Shown in pieces: positions 24,001 through 36,000 of a DNA stretch of 64,000 bases. Source of the stretch: Ectocarpus siliculosus (lineage: Eukaryota; Sar; Phaeophyceae; Ectocarpales; Ectocarpaceae); contig FN648466.1 in assembly GCA_000310025.1 (NCBI GenBank), positions 63,893 through 127,892 on the forward strand. Direction: 5' to 3'. The notes below the pieces were generated by a model. The model saw only the letters and a program-made list of their open reading frames with translations, was not told where the DNA came from and ran no database searches. The translations under genes and the position numbers were made by a program. Within the stretch, counting starts at the first letter, position 1, and every line of letters begins with the position of its first letter.

Positions 24001-27000
24001 TGTCAGAATAGTTTTGGGTGTGTGAGTGGCCATATTTGGCTGCAGAACTTGGGAAATACCAGATTGCAGAGGAAAAACACCGAGGAGGCAAAATTCCAAT
24101 ATTGTCAAGTGCTTTTCGTTTATCGAGTAAACCACACCCATCCTACGAAGACCCGCATGCCTGACCGTGACAAATCAGCGAGTCAGGCGAATAATACGCA
24201 CTCAGTCCGGCGTCACCGAATGCATCAGGGCCAACCCAAACACGGCGCCAAGTTTCTTCACGACTGTCAAGCATGAACGATAAACGGACCAACGGATCAA
24301 CAGCCGGTAGTCCGCTGCCTGATCAACTCAACTGCACGTCCATACGGTCCGATGCTGGTGTCACTCACCCGAGAGGTGTCCCTCCAACTTGGTTCGTACC
24401 AGTAGCACGAGGTTGCCAATGCCCTCAGCTGAATATTTTGTCACGGGACAACCGTTTCGTTGTGTCAGTGAGATGCCTTGATTGCATAACTCGAGTATGA
24501 CTCGTATTTCAAGAGACATTTTGCACAGGAGGCGTAGATTCCAACATGGTGAGTGTTTTTCGTTCATCAAACAAATACACCACTCCCATCTCAAGATGCC
24601 CCGTACGCCTCACCCAAACAAAACATTTCGGAAAAAACAGTATACGCACTCAAAGTTCGGCGGTAGGCAATCCATCAGGGATACGCCGAACACAGGGCTG
24701 ACTCTGTCCGCCATGGTCAAGCATCAACGATCAACAGATCAACAGCCGGTTGTTCGCTGCACCATCAAGTCAACTGCACGTCTATACGATCTGATGCTGG
24801 TGTCACTCACGCGACAGTCGACCCTCCAGCTCGGTTCGTACCAGTTGCACGAGGTCGCCAAGGCCCTCAGCTGAGTATTTCAGTATGGGATAACAGTTTC
24901 GTTGTGTCAAGTGAGCGCTCATATTATTGTAGAACGAAAAAGACAAAACAGATTTCACTGGAATATCACAGAAGCGGCAGACGTTCCATCATGGTGAGTG
25001 GTTTTCGTTCATCAAACAAATTACCCGCCTCCATCGTGCGAAGCCCCGTACGCACGGCCGACATGTACGTTTGAGGACTAGATAAATGATTCGGTGTAAG
25101 GCGGCAAGCCAGGCACCAAGGTTGTGCCAAACGTAGAGCTGTCCACCACTGCTACGAGCTACAACGATCAAGAGCGCCGGCTGTTGCTGCCCGGTAAAAC
25201 CAACAGTTAGTCCGTTCGGTCTGATGCAAATATCGCTTACCCGAGAGGTGGCCCTCCAGTCGAGCTCGTAACCATTGAAGAACGTCGTCAAGGTCATCAG
25301 CTGCGTAATTCAACACGGGAGGATAGTCGTTGTGAGGGTAACCGGCTTCGATTGTAGAACTCGAGGACCAAAACCAGATTCAAGAGGAAGTTCACCCAAG
25401 AAGGCATGATCCGATCACGCTGCTTTCCGTTCAACAAACAAGATATCAATCGCATCCCACGGAGCCAAGCGCCTGACCGACATATACATATGGCGAAAGA
25501 AGGCACAGCGAAGTGGTGAGCAAGGTACCAGGGGCCACCCGAATATGCAGGCGAGTCTGTCCAACACTGGCGAACATTTACAACCAACAGCGGTCTGCTA
25601 GGACCTTAGGCAAGGCAACGAACTGCATGTCAGAATAGTTTGATGCAATTGTCACTCACCCGATAGTTGGATCACCAGTTTGGAGCGTACCAGTTCCACG
25701 AGGCTGTCGGCACGGTCTTCAGCTGAGTATTTCAACATGGGACAATATTTCGTTCTGTAAATTTACTTCTTCGACTGTAGAACTTGGAAATAGAAGTACC
25801 GGATTTAACTTGTGCCAACTTAATGAAGGCCAACATTTTAGCATGGTGGGTGCTTTTCGATCCTCAAAAAGATATACTACACCCATCCTACGATGCTCGG
25901 TACGCCCGGCCGAAACAAAACATTTCGGCAAAAGTAGTACGCACTCAGTTGGGCGTAACGGAATGCACCAGGGTTGCGCCAAATACGGCGCCAAGTTTGT
26001 CCACAACTCAAGCATCAACGATCAACAGATCAACAGCCCGTTGTTCACCGCCTGATCAAGTCAACTGCATGTCCATACGGTCTGATATGCTGGTGTCACT
26101 CACCCGAGAGGTGGCCCTCCAAATTGGTTCGTACCAGTTGCACGAGGTCGCGAAGGCATTCAGCTGAGTATTTCAATATGGGACAATCGTTTCGTTGTGT
26201 CAGTGAGATGCCTTGATTACATAACTCGAGCATTGATTGGATTCCAAGACGAAATTCGCTGAGGAGGCGTAGATTCTAACATGGTGAGTGCCTTTCGTTC
26301 ACAAAGCAAATATACCACTCCAATCCTACGATGCTCCGTACGCCTCACCCAAACAAAATATTTCGGAAAAAAACAGTATACGCACTCAGTTCGGCGGTAG
26401 GCAATCCATCAGGGATACGCCAAACAGGGCGCTGACTCTGTCCGCCACGGTCAAGCATCAACGATCAACGGATCAACAGCCGACTATTCGCTGCACCATC
26501 AAGTCAACTGCACGTCCGTACGGTCTGACGCTGGTGTCACTCACCCGACAGTTGGCCCTCCAGCTCGGTTCGTACCAGTTGCAAGACGTCGCCAAGGCCC
26601 TCACCTGAGTATTTCAATATGGGATGACAGCTTCGTTGTGTCAAGTGAGCGCTCATATTATTGTAGAACGAAAAGACAAAACATAATCCACTGGAATATG
26701 ACAGAAGCGGCAGACGCTCCAACGTGGTGAGTGGTTTTCGTTCATCAAACAAATTACCCGCCTCCATCGTACGGAGCCCCGTACTCATGGCCGACATGTA
26801 CGTTTGACAATTGGATAAATGATTCGGTGTAAGGCGGCAAGTCAGGCACCAAGGTTGTGCCAAACGTAGAACTGTCCACTACTGCTAAGCACTACAACGA
26901 TCAAGAGCGCCGGCTGTTGCTGCCCGGTAAAACCAACAGTTAGTCCGTTCGATCTGATGCACATATCGCTTACCCGAGAGGTGGCCCTCCAGTCGAGCTC

Positions 27001-30000
27001 GCAACCATTGCAGCACGTCGCCAAGGTCATCAGCTGCGTATTTCGTGTATCAACACAGGAGGATAGTCGTTGTGAGGGTAACCTGCTTCGACTGTAGAAC
27101 TCGAGGACCAAAACCAGATTCAAGAGGAAGTTCACCCAAGAAGGCATGATCCGATCACGCTGCTTTCTGTTCAACAAACAAGATATCAATCGCATCCCAC
27201 GGAGCCCAGCGCCTGCCCGCAATACACATATGGCGAAAGAAGGCACAGTCAGGTCGGGAGTAAGGTACCAGGGAACACCCAAATATGCAGGCGAGTCTGT
27301 CCAACATTGGCGAACATTTACGATCAACAGCGGACTGTCGTTGTCTGAAACGACCAACTCCATCGATGGACTCGTCACTCACCCGGTAGTTGGATCACCA
27401 TTTTAGAGGCAAACAGTTCCATCAGGCCGTCGGCAAGGCCTCCAGCTGAGTATTTCAAAATGTCAGAAGAGTTTCGTTGTGTAAGTGGCCGTATTCGACT
27501 GCAGAACGTGGATATACCGGATTCAAGAGGAAAAACACCGAGTAGGCAAAATTCCAACATGGCGAGTGCTCTTCGATCAGTAAACACACCCATCCTACGA
27601 TGCTCGGTACGCCTGACCGAAACGAAACATTTCGGCAAAAAAGTACGCAATCAGCTTGGCGTTTAGGGAATTCATCAGGGTTACGCCAAATACGGCGCCA
27701 AGTTTGTCCGCGACGGTCAAGCATCAACGAACAATGGATCAACAGATCAACACCCGGTTGTTCTCTGCCTGATCAACTCAACTGCACGTCCATACGGTCC
27801 GATGCTGGTGTCACTCACCCGAGAGTTGGCCCTCCAAATTGATTCGAACTCGTACAGCGAGGTTCTCAAGGCCTTCAACTGAGTATTTCAAAAATGGGAC
27901 AATCGTTTCGTTGTGTCAGTGAGATGCCTTCATTGCATAACTCGAGCATTGATTGGATTCCAAGACGAAATTCACACAGGAGGCATGGATTCCATCATGG
28001 TGAGTGTTTTCGTTCATCAAACAAATACACCACTCCCATCTCAAGATGCTCCGTACGCCTCACCCAAACAAAACATTTCGGAAAAAACATTATACGCACT
28101 CAGTTCGGCGGTAGGCAATCCATCAGGGATACGCCAAACACGGCCCCAAGTCTATCCGCCACGGTCAAGCATCAACGATCAACGGATCAACAGCCGGCTG
28201 TTCGCTGCACGATCAAGTCACATGCATGTCCATACGACCTGACGGTGGTGTCACTCACGCGACAGATGGCCCTCCAGCTCGGTTCGTACCAGTTGCACGA
28301 CATCGCCAAGGCCTTCAGCTGAGTATTTCAACATGGGATAACAGTTTCGTTGTGTCAAGTGAGCACTCCTATTGTAGAACGAAAAAGACAAAACATAATC
28401 CACTGGAATATCACAAAAGCGGCAGACGTTCCATCATGGTGAGTGGTTTTAGTTCATCAAACAAATTACCCGCCTCCATCGTACGGAGCCCCGTACTCAT
28501 GGCCGACATGTACGTTTGACGATTGGATAAATGATTCGGTGTAAGGCGGCAAGCCAGGCACCAGGGTTGTGCCAAACATAGAGCTGTCCACTACTGCTAA
28601 GCACTACAACGATCAAGAGCGCCGGCTGTTGCTGCCCGGTAAAACCAACAGTTGGTCCGTTCGATCTGATGCAAATATCGCTTACCCGAGAGGTGGCCCT
28701 CCAGCTGAGCTCGTAACCATTGCAGCACGTCGTCAAGGTCATCAGCTGCGTAATTCAACACGGGAGGATAGTCGTTGTGAGGGTAACCTGCTTCGATTGT
28801 AGAACTCGATGACCAAAACCAGATTCAAGAGGAAGTTCACCCAAGAAGGCATGATCCGATCACGCTGCTTTCCGTTCAACAAACAAGATATCAATCGCAT
28901 CCCACGGAGCCCAGCGCCTGACCGACATATTATAGATACGGCGAAAGAAGGCACAGTCAGGTGGCGAGCAAGGTACTAGGGAGCACCCCAATATGCAGGC
29001 GAGTCTGTCCAACATTGGCGAACATTTACGATCAACAGCGGTCTGCTGGGACCTTCTGCAAGGAACCTCATGTCCGAATAGTTTGCTGCAATTGTCACTC
29101 ACCCGATAGTTGGCCTACCATGTTGGAGTGTACCAGTTCCACCAGGCCGTAGGCAAGGCCTCCAGCTGAGTATTTCAGCATGAGAACATAATTTTGCTGT
29201 GTAAATGAGCTTCTTCGACTGTGGAACTTGGGAAATACCGGATTTGACAACAAACTCACTGAAGGCATCCATTCCAACATGGTTACTTTTCATTTATCAA
29301 ACAAATAAACAACTCCCATTGTAAGATGCTCCGTACGTCTGGCCGTGACAAAACATTTCGGCAAAAACAGTACGCACTCACTTCGGTTTCAGGGAATGCA
29401 TCAGGGTTACGCCAAATGCGGCACCGAGTCTGTCTACGACGGTCAAGCATCAACGATCAACAGATAAACAACTCGACAACCGGTTGTTCGCTGCATGATC
29501 AAGTCAACTGAACGTCCATATACCGTCTGATGCTGGTGTCACTCACCCGAAAGTTGGCGCTCCAACTGGACTCGTACTCGTTGCACGAGGTTGCCAAGGT
29601 CTTCAGCTGAGTATTTCAATATGAGACAACATTTCGTTGTGTCAGTGAGATGCTTTGATTGCAGAACTTGAGCATTGATCAGATTCCAAGAGGAAATTCG
29701 CACAGGAGGCATACACCGTAGACGACACAATATAACACACCCACATAAGAAACTTTACCCCCCACAGAATGAGACACCCCGGAGATAATTTTGATTTTGG
29801 ACGTTTCTGACGAATCATCGATTTAGCCCCCGGGCTACATAAGATATTACACCCCTTGAGTTCGCGCCTCATACATTCACGGGGCCCCTCCGTCTATCAC
29901 CGGGGTGATATAGGATCTCAGGATCTGCCGCTTGGGCATCGCACGCACACACAACATCTGCGTGCGGGGAAACACCCCGAGACCTCCAACAACATGAACG

Positions 30001-33000
30001 TGCAGGGAGGCAGAATGTCGCCGCAAGTACCTCCGCTTCTTCCACAACTGTTTCGACTGCAGCAGTACAAGCACCACAGATCGCGTCGTTTTTTCAGCGC
30101 CGGTGAGCACATTTCTTCTACGCAAGCGGCTCCTGCCACGGCTCGTCCTCCTGATGCTGCTGATCTAACAGCAGCAGTAGCTGGCACAGCAACAAGCGCC
30201 AACATGACAGCCACCGCATCGCCTCACCAGCAGCAGCCACACCCCTTCAAGTGTGCGGCAGCAGCAGCGGTTCAACTCTACAACCAGTGTCATCACACCC
30301 CCATTTTATCACACCCCCACAATATCACACCCCCACAATATCACACCCCCAAAGGCACCCTGTGGGTGTTGGGACGTGCTACAACACCCCCTGGTTTATC
30401 GCACACCCTTAGGGGCCCCTGCGAGCTGCACTTTATCACCCGGGCTACATAATATACCCACCCCCCACAGGATACCACACCCGGTGATAACATTTTTAAA
30501 GCCCAAAATATAATCACCGCCGTGTGTTATCTTGTGTCGTCTACGGTATTCCAACCTGGTGAGTGTTTTTCGTTCATCGTACAAATAAACCCACCCCATA
30601 CGCGTAAAGGGGATAATCGCACCACGTTGTGTTAATATGGTAAAGCACCCTCGAGGCAGTTACACAATGCGTATAACCGTCTCTGGAAGTGAAAGCCCCA
30701 GAAAATAAATTAAGTCATACGCAGCTGTCATCCGTACGCAAGGAAGTAAGCACAAGATGCCGAACACCCTTAGCAGGATGCAGCTAACCCTTCATGCGGC
30801 TCGCCGAATACCTCACGGTGCTTCGCGCTTGGTGATGTGAGAGCCTGGTCCGGTGAGAACCCGGCGTGCTCCGTCTCGGCTTTGTAGGGATGCGAGGTCA
30901 ATGGTCTAACGACTACGTCATGCACGACTATGAGTACACCCCCCCATCCTACGATGCCCCGAACGATGTCCCGTACGCCCGACCGAAACAAAATATTTCG
31001 GCAAAATTGTACGCACTCAGCTTGGCGGTAGGGGAGGTATCAGGGTTACGCCAAATACGGTACCCTGGTGTCACTCACCCGAGAGTTGGCCCTGCAGATT
31101 GGTTCGTACCAGTTGCACGAGGTCGCCTAGACCTTCAGCTGTGTGTGTTAATAAGGGACAACAGTTTCGTTGTGTCAAGTGACCTGCTTCGATTGCAGAA
31201 CCCGGGGATAATCGGACTCAAGATGCAATTCACTTCGGGGGCATACATTCCAACACAGCAATGCGTGCGTTTCGTCCATCAAGCGAATAAACCATCCCTG
31301 TCCATCGCGCTTTGGTCTATTAGTTCGTATTCCCGTAAACCTTCTGGCGGCCAGGTCATGGGTCCGAATCTCGGCGTGAGCGAGCTTTTTTCTTGCAACG
31401 TGACATTTTTCTCTCAGTCTCGTGTTTGGCAGGGGAGTATCGCTACGTCGTGAGTACACATTGAGGGAAGATAGCCTGCTGAACTTTTCTCGCGTTAAAA
31501 ATCGAAGCCAAGCACCGCAGGAGGGTGGGTGGGGGCCTCAAGGGAGGGCCTCGGGGAGAAGAACTTTTCTGTGTGACCACGGATCAGAGCTCTGGCGAGG
31601 CGTCCCTGCGGCCGATGGTTAAATCGGCAAAGAAAAACTATCAACTGGCTCGAAACTGCCTGGCCGAAGTATACATTTAACGATTAGATAAGGGATTGGG
31701 CGCAAGGCGGATAACAAGGCACCAGGGTTGTGCCAAACATGGCGCCGAGTGTGTCCACCACTGCTGCTAAGCACTGCAACGATCAGCAGAGACGTCCATA
31801 TCGCATGAGGCAAATATCACTTACCCGAGAGGCGACCCTCCAGTTGATTTCGAGTCTGTACCCATTGAAGCACATCGCAGAGGTCATCAGCTGCGAAATT
31901 CGAAATGGGAGAGAGTTTCGTTGTGAGGGTGGCCTGCTTCATTGTAGAATTCGACAGCAGACTTTGTAAAGTGGACTTAATCAAGGAGAAAGAGTTTCCA
32001 ACAAGGCGCAATGTCTTCACTGATTGGCTAACCCAACCCCATCCTTCGTAACGATTCCTTATAGCCGGAACAAAAAATATTGGAAAAAGATAAGGCACTC
32101 TGTCAAATGCGGACAGTTAATGTACCAGGGTTAAGCCAAACACTTGGGCAAAGTTTGTCCCCTACACCTAAGCGTTGACCACCAACACCCAACTGATGCT
32201 GCCTTAAAAATCAACTGCACGTCCAAATTTACTACAAGTCTTCAGGTACAGGTGTACTCACCCGAGAGTTGACCCTCCAAACGAGTTTGTGCCAGCTGCA
32301 CCAGGTCTTCGAATTTTGATTTTTCATCTGCGTATTTCAATATGGGAGAACAATTTCGTTGTGAGGGTCACATGCTGCGAAAAAAAACTCGAGAATGAAT
32401 CGAATTTAAACGAAAAAAATTTACTCAGGACGCAAAGAACCGATCATCCGATCATGCTGCTTCCCGTTCGACAAGTAAGACACCAATCCGTACTTCGCAG
32501 CCCTGAACGCCTGGCCGAAACGAACGTTCAAAGTGAAAGAGAGGGCGCTCGGAATAAGGCGGAAAGTCAGGCACCAACGTCAAAACACTATTGGCGCCCG
32601 ATCCCTCCACTACAGCTGAACAACAACGATCAACAGCCGGTTGTTTTTGCGTGATAAAAACCAACTGCACGTCCGTATCATTTGATGTAGGTATCACTCA
32701 CCCCAGTCATTGTCCTCCGGCGGTGGATTTTGTACCGAGTGCGCCAGCAACTCAAGGTCATCAGCTGGTATTTCAACATGGGACAGCATTTTCGTGGCGA
32801 TGAGCTGCTTCGATTGTAGAGCTCGACGACAAAACGGATTCAACTGGAAACTCATCGATGATTCCAACATGGCGTTTTCGTTCGTGAACCAAGACACAAA
32901 TTGCATCCAACGTTGTTCTGCACGCTTCACCGAAATGTGAACCATCGGACGAAAGATCAGGCACTCGCTTCAAGATTTAAGGCGAGTCCCTCTGCTACAG

Positions 33001-36000
33001 TTTTTAGCAATCACGATCAACATTGTTGATTGTTGACTTTTCGATGTCTGATCAAACAAACTGCGTGTCCGTACCATTTGATGCAGGTGTCACTCACCCG
33101 AATGTTGGCCCACCAGTGTGGTTTGTACCAGTCGCATCAGGTCATCAAGCCCTTCATCAGCTGAGCATTTCAACACCGGAGGACATTTTCGTGCAGGGCG
33201 AGTGGGCTGCTTTGACTGCAAAGAACTCGACGACAAAGCGGATTTAGCTGGAAAATCAACGATGAGGCAGACACCCGAACATGGTGTTCCCTCGTTCATC
33301 CAGTATTAACCGACCCCATCCTGCGGACAGAGGAACCTAAGGAAAGAACCAAGGATAAGGAGGGTCTAGAAGTGTACGGAATGTTGAACGGGGAATAGGG
33401 TTCAAGGAGTACCGACATGGACCAATGGATGCAGGGACAAAGCGAAGGTCAAATTCAGGACCGGGGACATTGACCTTCGAGAACGCAGACGGAGATTTCG
33501 GAAGGTACAGTAGACAATGAAGACGACAAGTTCATATGCGATTGCAACGCCGAGTGAGAAGACCGGGTTCATGTACAAGAAGGAGAGGGAAGTGTACATG
33601 ACTGAGCTAGGAAAAATAGAAGGAAGATAGAGGGAGAGGGAGATGTTTGAGGCTAGCGAGGAGAAGACAATAGTCGCACTGGGGCATAGGAAGTGTGTTG
33701 AAAAGGCGGGAAGTGATATCGATAGGATAGATAGACTAGGGAAGACAATTTTGAGCCACCTTTGACAAAATAGGAAGGAATGATTGGCCATCGGTGATCG
33801 GTCCTGTGGGAACAATGCTCCCTTCTCTCGAGGACGCGTGGTCAATGGTCTAACTCCTAAGGAATGCAAAACACAAGAGTACACTCCTCCCATCGTACGG
33901 ACGGTAACCCTGACGTCGCCTGACCAAATTGCGGTAAGTCAGGCACCATGAAAACGCCAAACATGGGGCCGAGCACGCCCGCCACCGCAGAGAAGGAAGA
34001 ACAAACGGCCGGCTGCTGTCTGCTGAAAAACTCAGCTGCGACTTCGAACCGTCTAAACCAGCTGTGACTCACCCCAGACGTGGTCTTCCAGTTGAGTCCG
34101 TAGCAGTTCCACCAGGTTCCCCAGGTCATCGGCTGCGTATATCAACATGAAGGAGTTCAAACCGGATTCAATTGGAACTCGTCGAGAGGGCAGCGATCCG
34201 ATCATGCTTTTCGTTCATCACATTGATGAAAACTATCCCATCCTGTTCGCCCTAAATGCCTGATCGAAACCAAAACCTTTCGAAGGAAAGAGTAGGCACT
34301 CGAAATATGGCGGCAAGTGAGGCATCATGGTTGCGCTGAACATGCGGCCGAGTCTTTACATTTTTTCATGTGAAGCTAACGATCACACAACAGCTGGCTA
34401 CTGATGCCTGATGAAACCAATTGCACGTTCGCACCGTTTGATGCAGGTGTCACTCACCGGACAATCGGGGCTCCACTTGAGTTCGAACCAGCTGCAACAG
34501 GTTGCCGAGGTGTTTATCAGCTGGGCATTTCAACACATGGGGAAAGCATTTCCGTTGTGTGAGTGAGATTCTTCGGTTGTAGAACTTGACGACACAAGAC
34601 GGGATGAAATGGGATTCAACGGAGGAGGTAGGGATCCGAACGTGGTGAGTTCGTGCATGAAACAAGCAAACGACCCCATCCTTTGCGTAGCCCTGTACGC
34701 CTGACCGAAATCAAACGTGCTGCAAAGCAGGCATATGAAATATGGCGGCAAGCAAGGCACCCGGGTTGTACCCATTAGAGGACCGGCTGCGCACCACTGC
34801 TACAGCAAGCAATATTCAATTATCAACAGCCGGTTGTTGGTGCGTGACAAAATCAGCTGCACGCCCGTACCATGTTATGCGCAATTCACATACCCGAGAG
34901 TTGGCCTCCGAGTTTGGCTCGTTCCTGTCGAAGCAAACCGGCAAGAATCTTGAGAAGGGTGTTCAACACGTCAATCCGGTTTTCTCGATCTTCATCACCT
35001 GCGTATATTCAACATGGAAAAATGTTTCGGTCTTCTTCGTTGTAGGAGTGAGCTCCTCGATTGTAACGCTCGACATAGACCGGATCGCACTGGATGAGCG
35101 TGTTGGGCATTTCTTCTACCGGGTTATCAGGCCTTGCAAGAACACAAGCATCTCTTTCATTGTAGTCTTTATACAGGCAGCCTGGGCATTCTCTTGGGCA
35201 ACTTCCACCAAATTGAAACCATAAACAAGCCAGTTGTCCCCACCCCCGCCCTGGCGCCTCTGGGATTCCGAAGAAACTCCGCGCGCAGAGCTCGTCAAAA
35301 TTTCCGAGGTTCGAAGGGACACCGCACACCGAACGGTGATAATTCCTGTGATCTACGTAGCTGTCTCCAAGAACCCTCAAATACAAATGGTTCTACGTTG
35401 CTGATGCCTTGTAGGCGTTACGGTCTGTCGATCACCGATCGAACTCACCCGCGGATTCGCTGGAAGGAGGTGGCCGAGGAAAAAACTTGTCCCCATGCGT
35501 GCCCACGAGAGCGACAACCGCGCCAGGGACGCGTTCGTGTAGAATAACGAGCCACCGGTAAATGGCTCCGCGAGGGTCTGGGATCCCGGCCGACTTCTCG
35601 TCCCTTCCGAGCTCGAAGAGGTCCACCACCAAGAGGAACAAGGCACCTTCGGTCAGAAAGATTTGGTGGGAAGCGTGGTAGTCTGATTGCCCTGAAAAGT
35701 CCCACAAGCTCACTGCCAGAGGCAGGTTTTTATTTGGTTTCCATTCGGAGAGCTCGACGCCAATTGTACGCTTGTCGGCTGGATCGCCGCCGGTGAAATG
35801 GCGCACGATGGTAGTCTTGCCGGCTTCCGCAAGTCCCACCAATACCATCTTGAGCTTGCTCGATGTCCCTTCACCAAAGCGAGCGATGCCATCCCACCAT
35901 CTCCCAGCACTCACGAGACCCCGTGCTAGAAACGCTCGTGGCGGCCGTACCCAAGGGTTGCCGTTCACGCTCACACCCACTTTGCGATTGTCGTCTTGAA

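Larger units (their letters stand above)
18224..31890 (-). repeat. Four-exon higher-order repeat (D-A-B-C), about 1.73 kb, seven rounds
   Basis: Four exon types alternate along the plus strand. D is 63 nt with the motif VELVHSK. A reads GDLVQLVRTNLEG. B reads GEGLGD(V/I)VQLVRTELEG. C reads ADDLDDVLQWLRARLEGHLS with a GTAAGCG donor. D exons start at 18224, 19956, 21682, 23923, 25660, 27383 and 29103, a spacing of 1720-1737 bp once the insertion at 22324-22866 is subtracted. The seventh round is diverged and split by insertions. Units outside this span do not follow the four-type order. This pattern indicates amplification of a four-unit block by unequal exchange. Confidence 0.88.
14734..34998 (-). 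repeat. Tandem array of 42 symmetric mini-exons within ROCO introns
   Basis: Each roughly 430-bp unit holds one exon read on the minus strand with AG acceptor and GTGAGTG or GTAAGCG donor, phase 1-1. Transcription order: 34894-34998, 34458-34520, 34073-34132, 33098-33160, 32702-32764, 32262-32327, 31825-31890, 31079-31138, 29547-29606, 29103-29165, 28686-28745, 28259-28318, 27819-27878, 27383-27445, 26974-27033, 26545-26604, 26104-26163, 25660-25722, 25241-25300, 24811-24870, 24369-24428, 23923-23985, 23514-23573, 23096-23155, 22088-22147, 21682-21744, 21264-21323, 20836-20895, 20402-20461, 19956-20018, 19549-19608, 19123-19182, 18670-18729, 18224-18286, 17828-17887, 17382-17441, 16993-17052, 16285-16347, 15870-15923, 15496-15561, 15131-15190, 14734-14793. 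Together 2610 nt, 870 codons, no stop. A typical unit reads AEGLGDLVQLVRTNLEGQLS. Its leucine spacing resembles a shortened LRR. Intron sequence is conserved between units too. Confidence 0.85.

Noticed and set aside
17217-29511. Numerous plus-strand open frames of 60-180 codons with recurring motifs such as GDTPN and INGSTAG
   Set aside because: They are shadows of the array's conserved intron and exon sequence read in the wrong direction, and they stop at unit boundaries.
29856-30452. 198-codon plus-strand frame
   Set aside because: Lies within a TIR element, is low-complexity with His/Pro/Ala repeats, and has no family resemblance.
14734-34998. Regularly spaced repeats with variable stretches between them, superficially CRISPR-like
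   Set aside because: Units are about 430 bp, conserved along their whole length, contain spliced exons, and the context is eukaryotic.
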